A DNA stretch of 64,000 nucleotides from positions 2,852,001 to 2,916,000 of the forward strand of contig NZ_CP106798.1 in assembly GCF_025642155.1 (NCBI RefSeq), in the 5' to 3' direction. Shown here piece by piece: positions 1-9,866 of this stretch. Source of the DNA: Streptomyces sp. HUAS 15-9. Its GTDB lineage: Bacteria > Actinomycetota > Actinomycetes > Streptomycetales > Streptomycetaceae. Within the stretch, counting starts at the first letter, position 1. Every line of letters starts with the position of its first letter. A program made the position numbers and the translations under genes. The notes under the pieces are model-generated. The model saw nothing but the letters and a program-made list of their open reading frames with translations. It ran no database searches and had not been told where the DNA came from.

Positions 1-79
1 TTTGCGTGTTAAATAGACGTAACCCTGCGGTTGCCACAGCCGAACCCGGTCGGCCGGACGTCTTTTCGGGGAGCCCCGA

Positions 80-1528
80 GTGGATCACACTGCCCAGCTC
101 ACCGCCCGCCCCACGGAGCGCGCCATTGCATACGATCCGCCTCTTCCGGCGGACGCGCCGCACGTCAGGGCCGCCCGGGTGCTGGCGGACAACTGGACCG
201 GCACCTCCACGGTGCCCTCGCGCAGTCTGTATCCGCACCAGTGGTCGTGGGACTCCGCGTTCATCGCGATCGGGCTGCGGCATCTGTCGCCCCTGCGGGC
301 CCAGACGGAGCTGGAGACGCTGCTGGCCGCCCAGTGGGCCGACGGGCGCGTCCCGCACATCGTGTTCAACCCCTCCGTACCGCTCGACGCCTACTTCCCG
401 AGCCCCGACTTCTGGCGCTCCTCGACCGCGGGGCGGGCCGCGGGCGCCCCGCGCACCGTACAGACCTCGGGCATCGTGCAGCCACCGGTGCACGCGCTGG
501 CGGCCTGGCTGGTGCACCGCGCCGACCCGGGGCTGTCGCGGGCCCGCGGCTTCCTGGCCCGCGTCTACCCACGGCTGGCCTCCTGGCACCGCTATCTGCT
601 GCACCGGCGGGACCTGGGCGGCGGCGGACTCGCGTCCGTCGTGCACCCCTGGGAACAGGGTATGGACAACAGCCCCTGCTGGGACGCCCCGCTGTCCCGC
701 GTCACCCCGGCCCCGGCCCGCTCCTTCCGCCGCGCCGACCTCGACCACGGCGCGCCGGAGGACCGGCCGACGGATCTGGACTACGGGCGGTACGTGCGGC
801 TGGCGGCCGACTACCGGGACCGCGGATACGCCGACGGGCCGGGCGAGTTCGCGGTCGAGGACCCGGCCTTCAACGCCCTGCTCATCGTCTCGGAGCACGC
901 ATTGGCCAGGATCGCCCACGAACTCGGCGCGACGGGCACGGCCCGGCACGCGCGCGCGGAGCGGCTGACGGCGGCGCTGGTGGAGCGGCTGTGGGACCCG
1001 GAGGCGGGCATCTTCCTGTGCCGGGACGTGCGCGACGGCGCTCTGATCCCGGAGCGCGGCGTGTCCGGTCTCGTCCCGCTGCTCCTGCCCGAGCTGCCGC
1101 GCGAGATCGTCACCGCTCTCCTCGCCGCCCTCGGCGGCCCGCACTTCGGACTCGGGGACAGCACCCGCCTGGTACCCAGCTACGACCTCCTCGGCGAGGC
1201 CTTCGACCCGCACCGCTACTGGCGGGGCCCGGCCTGGTTCAACACGAGCTGGCTGGTGGAACGCGGGCTGCGGGTGCACGGCGAGCGCGAGCGGGCGGAC
1301 GCGCTGCGGGAGGCGGTCGTGGAGACGGCCGACGCGACCGGGTTCGCCGAGTACGTCGATCCGTACACCGGCGAGGCGTGCGGCGCGACCGGCTTCGGCT
1401 GGACCGCCGCCCTCGCGCTGGATCTGCTGCACGAGCCACCAGGACTTGGCAAAACCCCGGCGCACGACGTGTCCGGGGCGGGAACCGGAACGTTCCACAG
1501 GAGTGACAAGGGAGGGGACCGGGGATGA
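80..1528 (+). CDS. MGH1-type / GH63-like glycoside hydrolase
   Basis: A 482-residue cytoplasmic protein with no signal peptide. The N-terminal part contains WSWDSAF and later GPAWFNTSWL, signatures of the (alpha/alpha)6-barrel MGH1/GH63-type sugar hydrolases that act on alpha-glucosides or mannosylglycerate-like substrates. The exact substrate cannot be read from sequence. The stop codon overlaps the start of the next gene by 4 bases (ATGA), so the two are co-transcribed and probably translationally coupled. The partner is also a debranching-type hydrolase, suggesting joint processing of an alpha-glucan or compatible solute. The 79 bases upstream contain no recognisable operator. Confidence 0.85.
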   Translation: MDHTAQLTARPTERAIAYDPPLPADAPHVRAARVLADNWTGTSTVPSRSLYPHQWSWDSAFIAIGLRHLSPLRAQTELETLLAAQWADGRVPHIVFNPSVPLDAYFPSPDFWRSSTAGRAAGAPRTVQTSGIVQPPVHALAAWLVHRADPGLSRARGFLARVYPRLASWHRYLLHRRDLGGGGLASVVHPWEQGMDNSPCWDAPLSRVTPAPARSFRRADLDHGAPEDRPTDLDYGRYVRLAADYRDRGYADGPGEFAVEDPAFNALLIVSEHALARIAHELGATGTARHARAERLTAALVERLWDPEAGIFLCRDVRDGALIPERGVSGLVPLLLPELPREIVTALLAALGGPHFGLGDSTRLVPSYDLLGEAFDPHRYWRGPAWFNTSWLVERGLRVHGERERADALREAVVETADATGFAEYVDPYTGEACGATGFGWTAALALDLLHEPPGLGKTPAHDVSGAGTGTFHRSDKGGDRG

Positions 1529-3462
1529 CGGACCGGCATCACCTGCTCGTGCACGGCGAGACCTTCGCCGCCGTCGGCGACCGTGGTGACATCAGCGGCG
1601 TACGGGGCAACAGCTCCCCGGACGGGTTATTCGTGCGCGACGCCCGACACCTCAGCCGCTGGCAGCTGACGATCGACGGCGCGGTGCCCGAGGCGCTCAC
1701 ACCGGTCGCGGACGGGGACGGGGCGCGCTGTGTGCTCGTACCGCGCGGTGGCCGCACGGAGCCGCCCGCGCACACCCTCTTCCGTGAACAGGCCGTCGGC
1801 GACGCGTCGTTCGTCGAGTCGCTGCGGGTGACCAGCAACCGCCCGGTGCCGACCACGGTGCGCCTGGCCATCACCGCCGACGCCGACTTCGCCGACCAGT
1901 TCGAGCTCCGCTCCGACCACCGCACCTACACCAAGAGCGGCGTCGTACGCTCCCGCCAGGTCCTCGACGACGGCGTGGAGTTCACCTACCGGCGCGGTGA
2001 GTGGCGCTCCTGTACGGCCATCATGTCCGACCCGGCCCCGGACGGCGTCGAGGAGACCGGCACCGGCGCCCGGCGCCTCGTCTGGACCCTGGACCTCGAA
2101 CCGCACGGCACGACGGAGCTGGTGCTGCGCGTCATCGCCCGGCCGCACGGCGAGAAGCGCGCGCTGCGCGTGCCGCGTTCCCCGGCCGCCGTGAACGAGC
2201 AACTCCTGGCGTTGGAGGGCGAGTTCGTGGAGGGCGTGGCCTTCCCGACGGGCTGGCCGGAGCTGGCGGCGGCCTGTGCCCGCGGGCTCGCCGACCTCGC
2301 CGCGCTCCAGGTCCCGGCGACCGGCCCCGACGGCGAGGAACTGCGCGTACCGGCGGCCGGGGCGCCCTGGTTCCTGACCCTCCTCGGCCGGGACGCCCTC
2401 CTCACCTCCCTCTTCGCCCTCCCCTACCGCCCCCGGCTGGCCGCCGCCACGCTTCCCGCGCTGGCCGCCACCCAGGCGACGGAGACGGGGACGTCCTCGG
2501 TGGCCCAGCCCGGCAAGATCGTGCACGAGGTGCGGCACGGGGAGCTGGCGCACTTCGGGCAGGTGCCGTTCCGGCGCTACTACGGCTCCGTCGACGCGAC
2601 CCCGTTGTTCCTCATCCTGCTCGGCGCGTACGTCGAGCAGACCGGGGACTCGGCCCTGGCCCGCCGTCTGGAGCCGCACGCCCGTGCGGCGGTCGGCTGG
2701 ATGCTGGACCACGGCGGGCTGACCTCGCGCGGCTATCTGGTCTACCGGGCCGACCGGGGCGGCCTCGCCAACCAGAACTGGAAGGACTCCCCCGGCGCCA
2801 TCTGCTCGGCCGACGGCACCCGCGCGTCCGGCCCGGTGATGGCGGCGGGGGCCCAGGGGTACGCGTACGACGCGCTGCGCCGCACGGCGTCGGTGGCACG
2901 CGCCGTGTGGGAGGACGAGACCTACGCGGCCCTGCTCGAACAGGCCGCCGCCGACCTGCGCGACCGTTTCCAGCGGGACTTCTGGATGCCGGAGCACTCC
3001 TTCCCGGCGCTCGCGCTGGACGGGACGGGCCGCCAGGTCGACGCGCTGGCGTCCGACGCGGGGCATCTGCTGTGGTCCGGCCTCCTGGACAAGGAGTACG
3101 GCGAGGTGGTGGGCCGACGGCTCCTGGAACCGGACTTCTTCTCGGGCTGGGGCGTACGCACCCTGGCGTCCGGTCAGCCGGCGTACCACCCGCTGTCGTA
3201 CCACCGGGGTTCGGTCTGGCCGCACGACAACGCGCTGATCACCCTGGGCCTGGCCCGCTACGGCCTGCACGACGAGGCCCGCACGGTCGCCCACGCCCTG
3301 GTCGACGCGGCCACCGCGACCGGCCACCGGCTCCCGGAGGTCCTGGCCGGCTACGGCCGCGAGACCCACGCGGAACCGGTCCCCTATCCCCACGCGTGCG
3401 TCCGGGAGTCCCGTTCCGCCGCGGCCCCGTTGGCGCTGCTCACGGCCGTCGGGGGCGCCTAG
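1525..3462 (+). CDS. glycogen-debranching N-terminal domain / amylo-alpha-1,6-glucosidase family protein
   Basis: 645 residues. Residues about 10-200 match the N-terminal glycogen-debranching domain (start HHLLVHGETFAAVGDRGD) and the rest forms an (alpha/alpha)6 barrel with PWFLTLLGRDALLTS and SYHRGSVWPHDNALI, where the acidic and histidine residues typical of GH15/GH63-like active sites lie. No signal peptide, so a cytoplasmic enzyme is expected. It overlaps the preceding hydrolase by 4 bases. Members of this family in actinomycetes are annotated as debranching enzymes but few have a proven substrate. Confidence 0.88.
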   Translation: MTDRHHLLVHGETFAAVGDRGDISGVRGNSSPDGLFVRDARHLSRWQLTIDGAVPEALTPVADGDGARCVLVPRGGRTEPPAHTLFREQAVGDASFVESLRVTSNRPVPTTVRLAITADADFADQFELRSDHRTYTKSGVVRSRQVLDDGVEFTYRRGEWRSCTAIMSDPAPDGVEETGTGARRLVWTLDLEPHGTTELVLRVIARPHGEKRALRVPRSPAAVNEQLLALEGEFVEGVAFPTGWPELAAACARGLADLAALQVPATGPDGEELRVPAAGAPWFLTLLGRDALLTSLFALPYRPRLAAATLPALAATQATETGTSSVAQPGKIVHEVRHGELAHFGQVPFRRYYGSVDATPLFLILLGAYVEQTGDSALARRLEPHARAAVGWMLDHGGLTSRGYLVYRADRGGLANQNWKDSPGAICSADGTRASGPVMAAGAQGYAYDALRRTASVARAVWEDETYAALLEQAAADLRDRFQRDFWMPEHSFPALALDGTGRQVDALASDAGHLLWSGLLDKEYGEVVGRRLLEPDFFSGWGVRTLASGQPAYHPLSYHRGSVWPHDNALITLGLARYGLHDEARTVAHALVDAATATGHRLPEVLAGYGRETHAEPVPYPHACVRESRSAAAPLALLTAVGGA

Positions 3463-3636
3463 CAAGAGTGTTGACGAGCCGTTTGCCGGGTGTTTGCCCG
3501 GGGCCCTGAACAGGCACCGGGGGCGAACCGTACGGGAAGGCGGCGGGCCAGGCGGGCCGGGGAGTTCCCGGCCCTGCCCAGCCTCCCCAGCGTGGCCCGC
3601 CGCTCCGTCACGGGCCTCGCACGGAAGGACCTCCGG

Positions 3637-6276
3637 GTGCCTCAGCACACGAGCACGCGCCAGTCACGCAGTACGACCGGGGAACCCAGCGGCTCCGCCG
3701 AGGGGACCGCGGTCAAGGATCCGGAGGATGGGACGACCGACGCCGAAGCATTCGCCCGGGACGAGTTCGGGGCCCGGCCGGAGGCGACGGGGGCGGGGGA
3801 AGCCGAGTCGGCGGCCGCCGTTTCGGCTTCGGCGGAGACCGGATCGAAGACCACCGGCACGGCAGGAGCCGGGACGAAGACCACCGGCACGGCAGGAGCC
3901 GGAACGAAGACCACCGCGGCAGGAGCCGGAACGAAAACCGCCGGTACGGCAGGAGCCGGAACGAAAACCACCGCGGCAGGAGCCGGAACGAAAACCACCG
4001 GCACGGCAGGAGCCGGGACGAAAACCACCGCGGCAGGAGCCGGAACGAAAACCGCCGGTACGGCAGGAGCCGGGACGAAAACCACCGGTAGCGAGAAGGC
4101 CGTACCGAAGGCCGCCGGGGCGGGGGCAGCCAGGGCCGTGAGCGCGGCCGAGGCGAAGGGGAGCGGCTCCGCGGCCGGTAAGCCCGTGGACGACGAGCCC
4201 GCGTCTGTCGGTTCGCAGGCGGTCGGTTCAACGTCGGTCGGTGCCGAGGCGGCGCTTGCCGAGACGGGCGAGGCCGCGGCGGCCGTGGGTGAGAAGGGCG
4301 AGCCGCGAGAAGGCACCGGAAGCGACTCCTCGCCTCGCGCCACCGTCGGCCCGGCGCCCACCGCCGAGGCGGACCGCACCGTGGCGGACGACGCCGAAGC
4401 GGACAGCGCGGACACAGGCGCCGCGGCCCCCGCGGCCGGGGAACCCGACGCCGACGCGGCCCCCGCCGCCGAGACCACCGCCGAAACGGACCCCGGCGCC
4501 GAAGCTCCTGCCACCGAATCGCCCACCACCACGGCCTCCGCCCCCGAAACCCCCTCCACGGAAGCCGTCCCCGGGACAACCCCCCGTTCCGGCGGACGCA
4601 TACGGCGGATCTGGCACGGCTGGCGGGCCGAGCACCCCACCGCCGCCCGTGTCCTCTCCGTCGCCACCACCGTGCTGTCCGCCGTCCTCGTCTACGTCTG
4701 TCTCCAGGTGCCGAACACCCTCGACGCCCTGCGGCCCGCCGAGTTCATGCGGCTGCCGGCCGAGGCCATCATGGGGGCGGTGGTGCTGCTCAGCCTGCCG
4801 CGCAAGCCCCGCCTCGTGGTGTCGGCGCTGTCCGGCGCGCTGCTCGGCGCGGTCGCCGTGCTGAACATGCTCGACATGGGGTTCAACGAATACCTGGGCC
4901 GCCGCTTCAACATCATCCTGGACTGGTCCCTGTTCGGCGACGCCCGCGCCTATCTCAAGGACTCGCTCGGCGGGACGGCCGAGAAGGGCATCACGGTCGG
5001 CGTCGTGGTCCTCGTGTTCCTCGTGATCACCCTCGTCGCCCTGGCCACCGTGCGGCTCGGCAACCTGCTGGTCAGGCACCGGGCCAGGGCCTCACGGGGC
5101 GCGCTGGTCGTCGGCACCGTCTGGATCACGTGCACCGCGCTCGGTCTCACCGTGGGTGGCATCCCGATCGCCTCCGAGCACACCGCCTCCGTGCTGAAGC
5201 TCCAGGCGCGGGGCGTGCGGGACACGCTCAGGGACGAGGCGGAGTTCCAGAAGGTCGCCAAGGTCGACAAGTTCGGGAACACCCCGGCCGACCAGCTGGT
5301 CCCCGATCTGCGCGGCAAGGACATGATCTTCACGTTCATCGAGAGCTACGGCCGCAGCGCCGTCGAGGACCCGATCGAGGCGCCCGGCGTCGACAGCACG
5401 CTCGACGCGCGCACGGCGGCCCTGGCGAAGGCCGGTTTCCACGCGAAGAGCGGCTGGCTGACGTCGGCGACCTACGGCGGCAGCAGCTGGCTCGGCCACT
5501 CCACCACGCTGTCCGGCCTGTGGATCAGCAACCAGCAGCGCTACCGCACGGTGATGGCCAGCGACCACCTGAGCCTGACCAAGGTGTTCAAGAAGACCGG
5601 TGACTGGGACACGGTCGGCGTGATGCCGGGCGTGCAGAAGGGCTGGCCGGAGCAGAAGTACTACGGCCTGGACAAGGTCTACAACGCCTTCCAGCTGGGC
5701 TATGAGGGACCGAAGTTCAGCTGGTCGACCATGCCCGACCAGTACGCCCTCGAACAGTTCCAGCAGCGGGTGCACAGCCAGAAGCGCGCCGACGGCAAGC
5801 AGCTGATGTCGGAGATCATCCTGACCTCCAGCCACCAGCCGTGGGCGCCGATCCCGAAGATGGTCGGCTGGGACCGGCTGGGCGACGGCTCGGTCTTCAA
5901 GGGCATCGAGGCGGCGGGCAACAAGGCCTCCGACGTCATCGCCGACACCACCAGGTCCCGGCAGGAGTACGGCAAGTCGATCCAGTACTCGGTGACCGCC
6001 CTGACCGAGTGGCTGGAGCGCTACGGCAACGACAACACCGTGCTCGTCTTCCTCGGCGACCACCAGCCCATCGCCCGGGTCAGCGGCAACCACGCCAGCC
6101 GTGACGTGCCGATCTCGATCGTCGCCAAGGACCCGAAGGTCCTCGACAAGATCGCCGACTGGAACTGGACGGACGGTCTGCGCCCCGCGCACAACGCGCC
6201 GGTGTGGAAGATGAGTTCCTTCCGCGACCGCTTCCTGACGGCGTACGGCTCGACCCCGCACCCCAAGAAGGGCTGA
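3637..6276 (+). CDS. LTA-synthase-like sulfatase-fold membrane protein with repeat tail
   Basis: The start is taken at GTG 3637, preceded by GGAAGG with a usual spacing; the frame stays open upstream to 3490. The 879-residue product has a long Ala/Thr/Glu-rich cytoplasmic N-terminus (first ~330 residues) with eight GAGTKT units, then about five membrane segments (roughly 335-545), then an extracellular alkaline-phosphatase/sulfatase fold. FIESYGRSAVED, SATYGGSSWLGHSTTLSGLW and VFLGDHQPI resemble the metal-binding and nucleophile regions of LtaS/MdoB-type phosphoglycerol transferases. Streptomycetes make teichoic and teichulosonic-type polymers, so an envelope-polymer role is an inference. It ends directly against the stop of the convergent dusB. 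Confidence 0.85.
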   Translation: MPQHTSTRQSRSTTGEPSGSAEGTAVKDPEDGTTDAEAFARDEFGARPEATGAGEAESAAAVSASAETGSKTTGTAGAGTKTTGTAGAGTKTTAAGAGTKTAGTAGAGTKTTAAGAGTKTTGTAGAGTKTTAAGAGTKTAGTAGAGTKTTGSEKAVPKAAGAGAARAVSAAEAKGSGSAAGKPVDDEPASVGSQAVGSTSVGAEAALAETGEAAAAVGEKGEPREGTGSDSSPRATVGPAPTAEADRTVADDAEADSADTGAAAPAAGEPDADAAPAAETTAETDPGAEAPATESPTTTASAPETPSTEAVPGTTPRSGGRIRRIWHGWRAEHPTAARVLSVATTVLSAVLVYVCLQVPNTLDALRPAEFMRLPAEAIMGAVVLLSLPRKPRLVVSALSGALLGAVAVLNMLDMGFNEYLGRRFNIILDWSLFGDARAYLKDSLGGTAEKGITVGVVVLVFLVITLVALATVRLGNLLVRHRARASRGALVVGTVWITCTALGLTVGGIPIASEHTASVLKLQARGVRDTLRDEAEFQKVAKVDKFGNTPADQLVPDLRGKDMIFTFIESYGRSAVEDPIEAPGVDSTLDARTAALAKAGFHAKSGWLTSATYGGSSWLGHSTTLSGLWISNQQRYRTVMASDHLSLTKVFKKTGDWDTVGVMPGVQKGWPEQKYYGLDKVYNAFQLGYEGPKFSWSTMPDQYALEQFQQRVHSQKRADGKQLMSEIILTSSHQPWAPIPKMVGWDRLGDGSVFKGIEAAGNKASDVIADTTRSRQEYGKSIQYSVTALTEWLERYGNDNTVLVFLGDHQPIARVSGNHASRDVPISIVAKDPKVLDKIADWNWTDGLRPAHNAPVWKMSSFRDRFLTAYGSTPHPKKG
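3840..4092 (+). repeat. tandem coding repeat (GAGTKT units)
   Basis: Eight GAGTKT-containing units alternate regularly between 30-bp and 27-bp lengths, giving a 57-bp higher-order period inside the N-terminal tail of the LTA-synthase-like gene. The encoded Gly/Ala/Thr/Lys tract is expected to be disordered. DNA identity between units is high, so copy-number change by slippage is likely. Confidence 0.9.
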
Positions 6277-7419
6277 TCAGCCGCCGGAGGTGTCCAGCTC
6301 GGCGTCCTCGCCGACGTCGGCACAGTCGTACGGGTCCTTCAGCCAGCCGTCCGGCAGCACCACCCGGTTGTTGCCGGACGTACGGCCGCGGGGCCCGTCG
6401 GCGCCGACGGGCCAGGGCTGGTCGAGGTCCAGTTCGTCGAGGCCGGCCCGCAGCTCCTGGAGCGAGGAGGTGATCGCGAGCCGCTTACGCATCTCGGAGC
6501 CGACCGAGAAGCCCTTCAGATACCAGGCGACGTGCTTGCGGAAGTCGATGACACCCCGCGACTCGTCGCCGATCCACTCCCCGAGCAGGGTGGCGTGCCG
6601 GACCATGACGTCGGCGACCTCGCGCAGGGAAGGCCGCTCGATGTCGTCGGTCCGGCCCTCGAACGCCGCCACCAGGTCCGCGAACAGCCACGGCCGGCCC
6701 AGGCAGCCACGGCCGACGACCACGCCGTCACAGCCCGTCTCCCGCACCATCCGCAGCGCGTCCTCGGCCGACCAGATGTCGCCGTTGCCGAGGACCGGGA
6801 TCTCCGGGACGTGCTCCTTGAGGCGGGCGATGGAGTCCCAGTCGGCCGTGCCGCCGTAGTGCTGGGCGGTGGTACGGCCGTGCAGCGCGATGGAGGTGAC
6901 GCCCTCCTCGACCGCGATCCTTCCGGCGTCGAGATGGGTGATGTGGTCGTCGTCGATGCCCTTGCGCATCTTCATCGTGACCGGCAGGTCACCGGCGCCG
7001 GAGACCGCCTCGCGCAGGATGGCCCGCAGCAGGTTGCGTTTGTAGGGCAGGGCCGAGCCGCCGCCCTTGCGGGTCACCTTCGGGACCGGGCAACCGAAGT
7101 TCAGGTCGATGTGGTCGGCGAGGTCCTCCTCCGCGATCATGCGGACGGCCTTGCCGACGGTCGCCGGGTCGACGCCGTACAGCTGGATCGAGCGCGGCGT
7201 CTCGGTCGCGTCGAAGTGGATCAGCTGCATGGTCTTCTCGTTGCGCTCGACCAGCGCCCGGGTCGTGATCATCTCGCTTACGAACAGGCCCTTGCCACCG
7301 CTGAACTCCCTGCACAGGGTGCGGAAGGGCGCGTTGGTGATACCGGCCATGGGGGCCAGCACGACGGGCGGCTGGACGGTGTGCGGGCCGATCTGGAGAG
7401 GGGACGCGGGCGTGGGCAT
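6277..7419 (-). CDS. dusB: tRNA-dihydrouridine synthase
   Basis: 380 residues from the ATG at 7419 (MPTPASPLQIGPHTV); an in-frame ATG 13 codons earlier is possible but adds an atypical tail. The TIM-barrel FMN enzyme reduces uridine in tRNA D-loops. APMAGITNAPFR, the catalytic-cysteine segment NFGCPVPKVTRKGGG, and GNGDIWS are all present. It converges on the LTA-synthase-like gene with no gap and diverges from the MFS gene at 7490, so the roughly 70-bp space holds both promoters. Confidence 0.95.
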   Translation of the reverse strand: MPTPASPLQIGPHTVQPPVVLAPMAGITNAPFRTLCREFSGGKGLFVSEMITTRALVERNEKTMQLIHFDATETPRSIQLYGVDPATVGKAVRMIAEEDLADHIDLNFGCPVPKVTRKGGGSALPYKRNLLRAILREAVSGAGDLPVTMKMRKGIDDDHITHLDAGRIAVEEGVTSIALHGRTTAQHYGGTADWDSIARLKEHVPEIPVLGNGDIWSAEDALRMVRETGCDGVVVGRGCLGRPWLFADLVAAFEGRTDDIERPSLREVADVMVRHATLLGEWIGDESRGVIDFRKHVAWYLKGFSVGSEMRKRLAITSSLQELRAGLDELDLDQPWPVGADGPRGRTSGNNRVVLPDGWLKDPYDCADVGEDAELDTSGG

Positions 7420-7489
7420 TCCCCCATTGTCGCGTACGACGACAGATGCGCCAGTCATTAGTTAGACGCACTATCGAAGTCGGCGTACG

Positions 7490-8944
7490 ATGGAACGCAT
7501 GCCTGAGTTCAGCCCTCGCCGACGCCAACTGGTCCTCGCGATCTGCTGTATGAGCCTGCTGATCGTGAGCCTCGACGTCACCGCCCTGAACGTCGCCCTG
7601 CCGTCGATGCAGCGCGAACTGGGCGCCGGTACGTCGGGACTGCAGTGGACGATCGACGCCTACACGCTGGTGCTGGCCTCGCTGCTGATGCTCGCGGGCT
7701 CCACGGCCGACCGGGTCGGCCGCAAGAGGGTCTTCATGGCGGGCCTGATCGTGTTCTCGCTCGGCTCGCTGCTCTGCTCCCTCGCGCCCAGCCTCGACGC
7801 GCTGATCGCGTTCCGCATGCTCCAGGCGATCGGCGGCTCCATGCTCAACCCGGTCGCCATGTCGATCATCACCAACACCTTCACCGACCCGCGTGAGCGC
7901 GCCCGCGCCATCGGCGTGTGGGGCGCGGTCGTCGGCATATCCATGGCCGCGGGACCGCTGGTCGGCGGACTGCTGGTGGAGTCGGTGGGCTGGCGCTCGA
8001 TCTTCTGGGTCAATCTCCCGGTGGGCCTCGCCGCACTGCTCCTCACCCTGCGCTACGTCCCCGAGTCCCGCGCGCCCAAGGCCCGCCGCCCCGACCCCGT
8101 CGGCCAGCTGCTGGTGATCGCGCTGTTCGGCTCGCTGACGTACGCGATCATCGAGGCACCCTCCTCGGGCCCCGGCACGGTGGCCCCGTTCGGCGCCGTG
8201 GCCCTCGTCGCCCTGCTCGGGCTGCTCTGGTACGAGCCCCGGCGCGACGAGCCCCTGATCGATCTGCGCTTCTTCCGTTCGGTGCCGTTCAGCGGCGCCA
8301 CGGTGGTCGCGATCAGCGCGTTCGCGGCGCTGGGCGGCTTCCTGTTCCTGTCCACGCTGTACCTGCAGAACGTACGCGGTCTCGACGCGCTGCACGCGGG
8401 ACTGTGGATGCTGCCGATGGCGGTACCGACGTTCCTGTGCGCGCCGTTGTCCGGACGGCTGGTGGGCAGCCGGGGGCCGCGTCTGCCGCTGCTGATCGCG
8501 GGGCTGGCGATGACCACGAGCGGGGTGCTGTTCGCCGCGTTCGAGGCGGAGACGTCCGACACCACGCTGTTCGCCGGGTACGTCCTGTTCGGCATCGGCT
8601 TCGGCTTCGTCAACGCGCCTATCACCAACACGGCGGTGTCCGGGATGCCGCGCGCCCAGGCCGGGGTGGCCGCGGCCGTGGCCTCCACCAGCAGACAGCT
8701 GGGGCAGACCCTGGGCGTGGCCGTGATCGGGGCCGTACTGGCCTCCGGGGTGGGCTCGTCGCCGTACCGGGACGCGTTCGTGCCGGCGGCCCGGCCGGGG
8801 TGGTGGATCCTCACGGTGTGCGGCCTAGCGGTGCTCGTCGTCGGCATGCTCACCAGCGGCGGCTGGGCCCGCCGCACGGCCGAGCGCACCGCTCGGCGGC
8901 TTCAGTCGCCGGAGGTCAGGGAGGCGGCGGGCATCATCGCCTGA
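7490..8944 (+). CDS. DHA2-family MFS drug transporter
   Basis: 484 residues with about 14 hydrophobic segments. The first helix motif LDVTALNVALPSMQRELG and the loop GRKRVF with GGSMLNPVAM are typical of EmrB/QacA (DHA2) proton-driven drug exporters. ATG 7490 or ATG 7499 could be used. Its 3' end overlaps the convergent MmyB-type regulator by 43 bases. No substrate can be assigned. Confidence 0.9.
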   Translation: MERMPEFSPRRRQLVLAICCMSLLIVSLDVTALNVALPSMQRELGAGTSGLQWTIDAYTLVLASLLMLAGSTADRVGRKRVFMAGLIVFSLGSLLCSLAPSLDALIAFRMLQAIGGSMLNPVAMSIITNTFTDPRERARAIGVWGAVVGISMAAGPLVGGLLVESVGWRSIFWVNLPVGLAALLLTLRYVPESRAPKARRPDPVGQLLVIALFGSLTYAIIEAPSSGPGTVAPFGAVALVALLGLLWYEPRRDEPLIDLRFFRSVPFSGATVVAISAFAALGGFLFLSTLYLQNVRGLDALHAGLWMLPMAVPTFLCAPLSGRLVGSRGPRLPLLIAGLAMTTSGVLFAAFEAETSDTTLFAGYVLFGIGFGFVNAPITNTAVSGMPRAQAGVAAAVASTSRQLGQTLGVAVIGAVLASGVGSSPYRDAFVPAARPGWWILTVCGLAVLVVGMLTSGGWARRTAERTARRLQSPEVREAAGIIA

Positions 8945-9834
8945 TCCTGACCCTGCTCCTGATCCGCGAGGACGAGGGCGTACAGCTTCTCCAGCCGCTC
9001 CCGGGACTCCTCGTCCACCGGCACGTACGTCACCATCCGGGCCCCGGCCTCCGGGCTCAGCCACAGGTCCGTGTGCTCCACGGTGAGCAGGCCCACGTCC
9101 CGGTTGCGGAAGTACTTGATCTTGGTGCGGGCGTTGACGACCTCGTACCGGTCCCAGTTGGCGCGGAACTCCGCCGACTCCGCCGTCAGCCGCTTGATCA
9201 GCATCTTCCAGGCGGGCTCGCCGAGATGACCGGCCATCGAGGCGCGCAGCCGCGCGGCCATGAGCCGCCTTGTCTCCTCCAGATGGACGATCGCCTGCCG
9301 CCAGTCCGGGTTGGTGTGGACGAGCAGCATGCAGTTGCGGTCCTCGGGCGGTACGGCGTCGAGGTCGCCGAGCATGCGGCCGTAGGTGCGGTTGTAGGCG
9401 AGGATGTCGTACCGGCTGTTCTGGATGCAGGCCGGGACGGGCTCGAGGCGGCGCAGCATCTCGCGCAGGGCCGGGGTCACGGTCTGGCTGCTCGCGGCGG
9501 GCGTGGGGTCGGTGGCGCCGGCCAGCTGGAAGAGGTGGGCGCGTTCGCTGGCGTCGAGCCTGAGCGTGCGGGCCAGCGCGTCCAGCACCTGTACGGAGAC
9601 CTGGATGTCCCTCGCCTGTTCGAGCCAGGTGTACCAGGTCACACCGACCGCGGAGAGGTGCGCGACCTCCTCGCGGCGCAGGCCCGGGGTCCGGCGGCGC
9701 GCGCCGCGCGGCAGCCCCACCTGCTCCGGGGAGATCCGCTCACGGCGGCTGCGCAGAAAGGTGGCCAGCTCGTGCCGCCGGATCTCCGAGCCCCGTACCG
9801 GCCGACCGGGCGCCTCTTCGGTCATGGACGTCAT
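8902..9834 (-). CDS. helix-turn-helix regulator, MmyB-like ligand-binding family
   Basis: 310 residues. An XRE-type HTH lies near residues 20-85 (RRRTPGLRREEVAHLSAVGVTWYTWLEQ, a hallmark of this family), followed by an MmyB-type domain thought to bind a small hydrophobic ligand. It is divergent from the MFS exporter at 9936; such pairs are usually regulator and target. The shared 101-bp spacer holds CCAGGTAG/CTACCAGG and CTGGTACCAG palindromes. The 3' end overlaps the end of the upstream exporter gene. Confidence 0.92.
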   Translation of the reverse strand: MTSMTEEAPGRPVRGSEIRRHELATFLRSRRERISPEQVGLPRGARRRTPGLRREEVAHLSAVGVTWYTWLEQARDIQVSVQVLDALARTLRLDASERAHLFQLAGATDPTPAASSQTVTPALREMLRRLEPVPACIQNSRYDILAYNRTYGRMLGDLDAVPPEDRNCMLLVHTNPDWRQAIVHLEETRRLMAARLRASMAGHLGEPAWKMLIKRLTAESAEFRANWDRYEVVNARTKIKYFRNRDVGLLTVEHTDLWLSPEAGARMVTYVPVDEESRERLEKLYALVLADQEQGQDQAMMPAASLTSGD

Positions 9835-9866
9835 GTCTCCAGACTGCCCCTGCGCGAAGCCTGTTT

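Noticed and set aside
1627..3648. A long minus-strand open frame opposite the debranching-type gene
   Set aside because: A GC-rich shadow frame with Arg/Gly/Val-rich composition, fully covered by a recognisable glycoside hydrolase on the other strand.
3840..4092. Regularly spaced repeats that could suggest a CRISPR array
   Set aside because: The spacers are not unique; the repeats are in-frame coding units of an Ala/Thr/Lys-rich tail and no cas gene is nearby.
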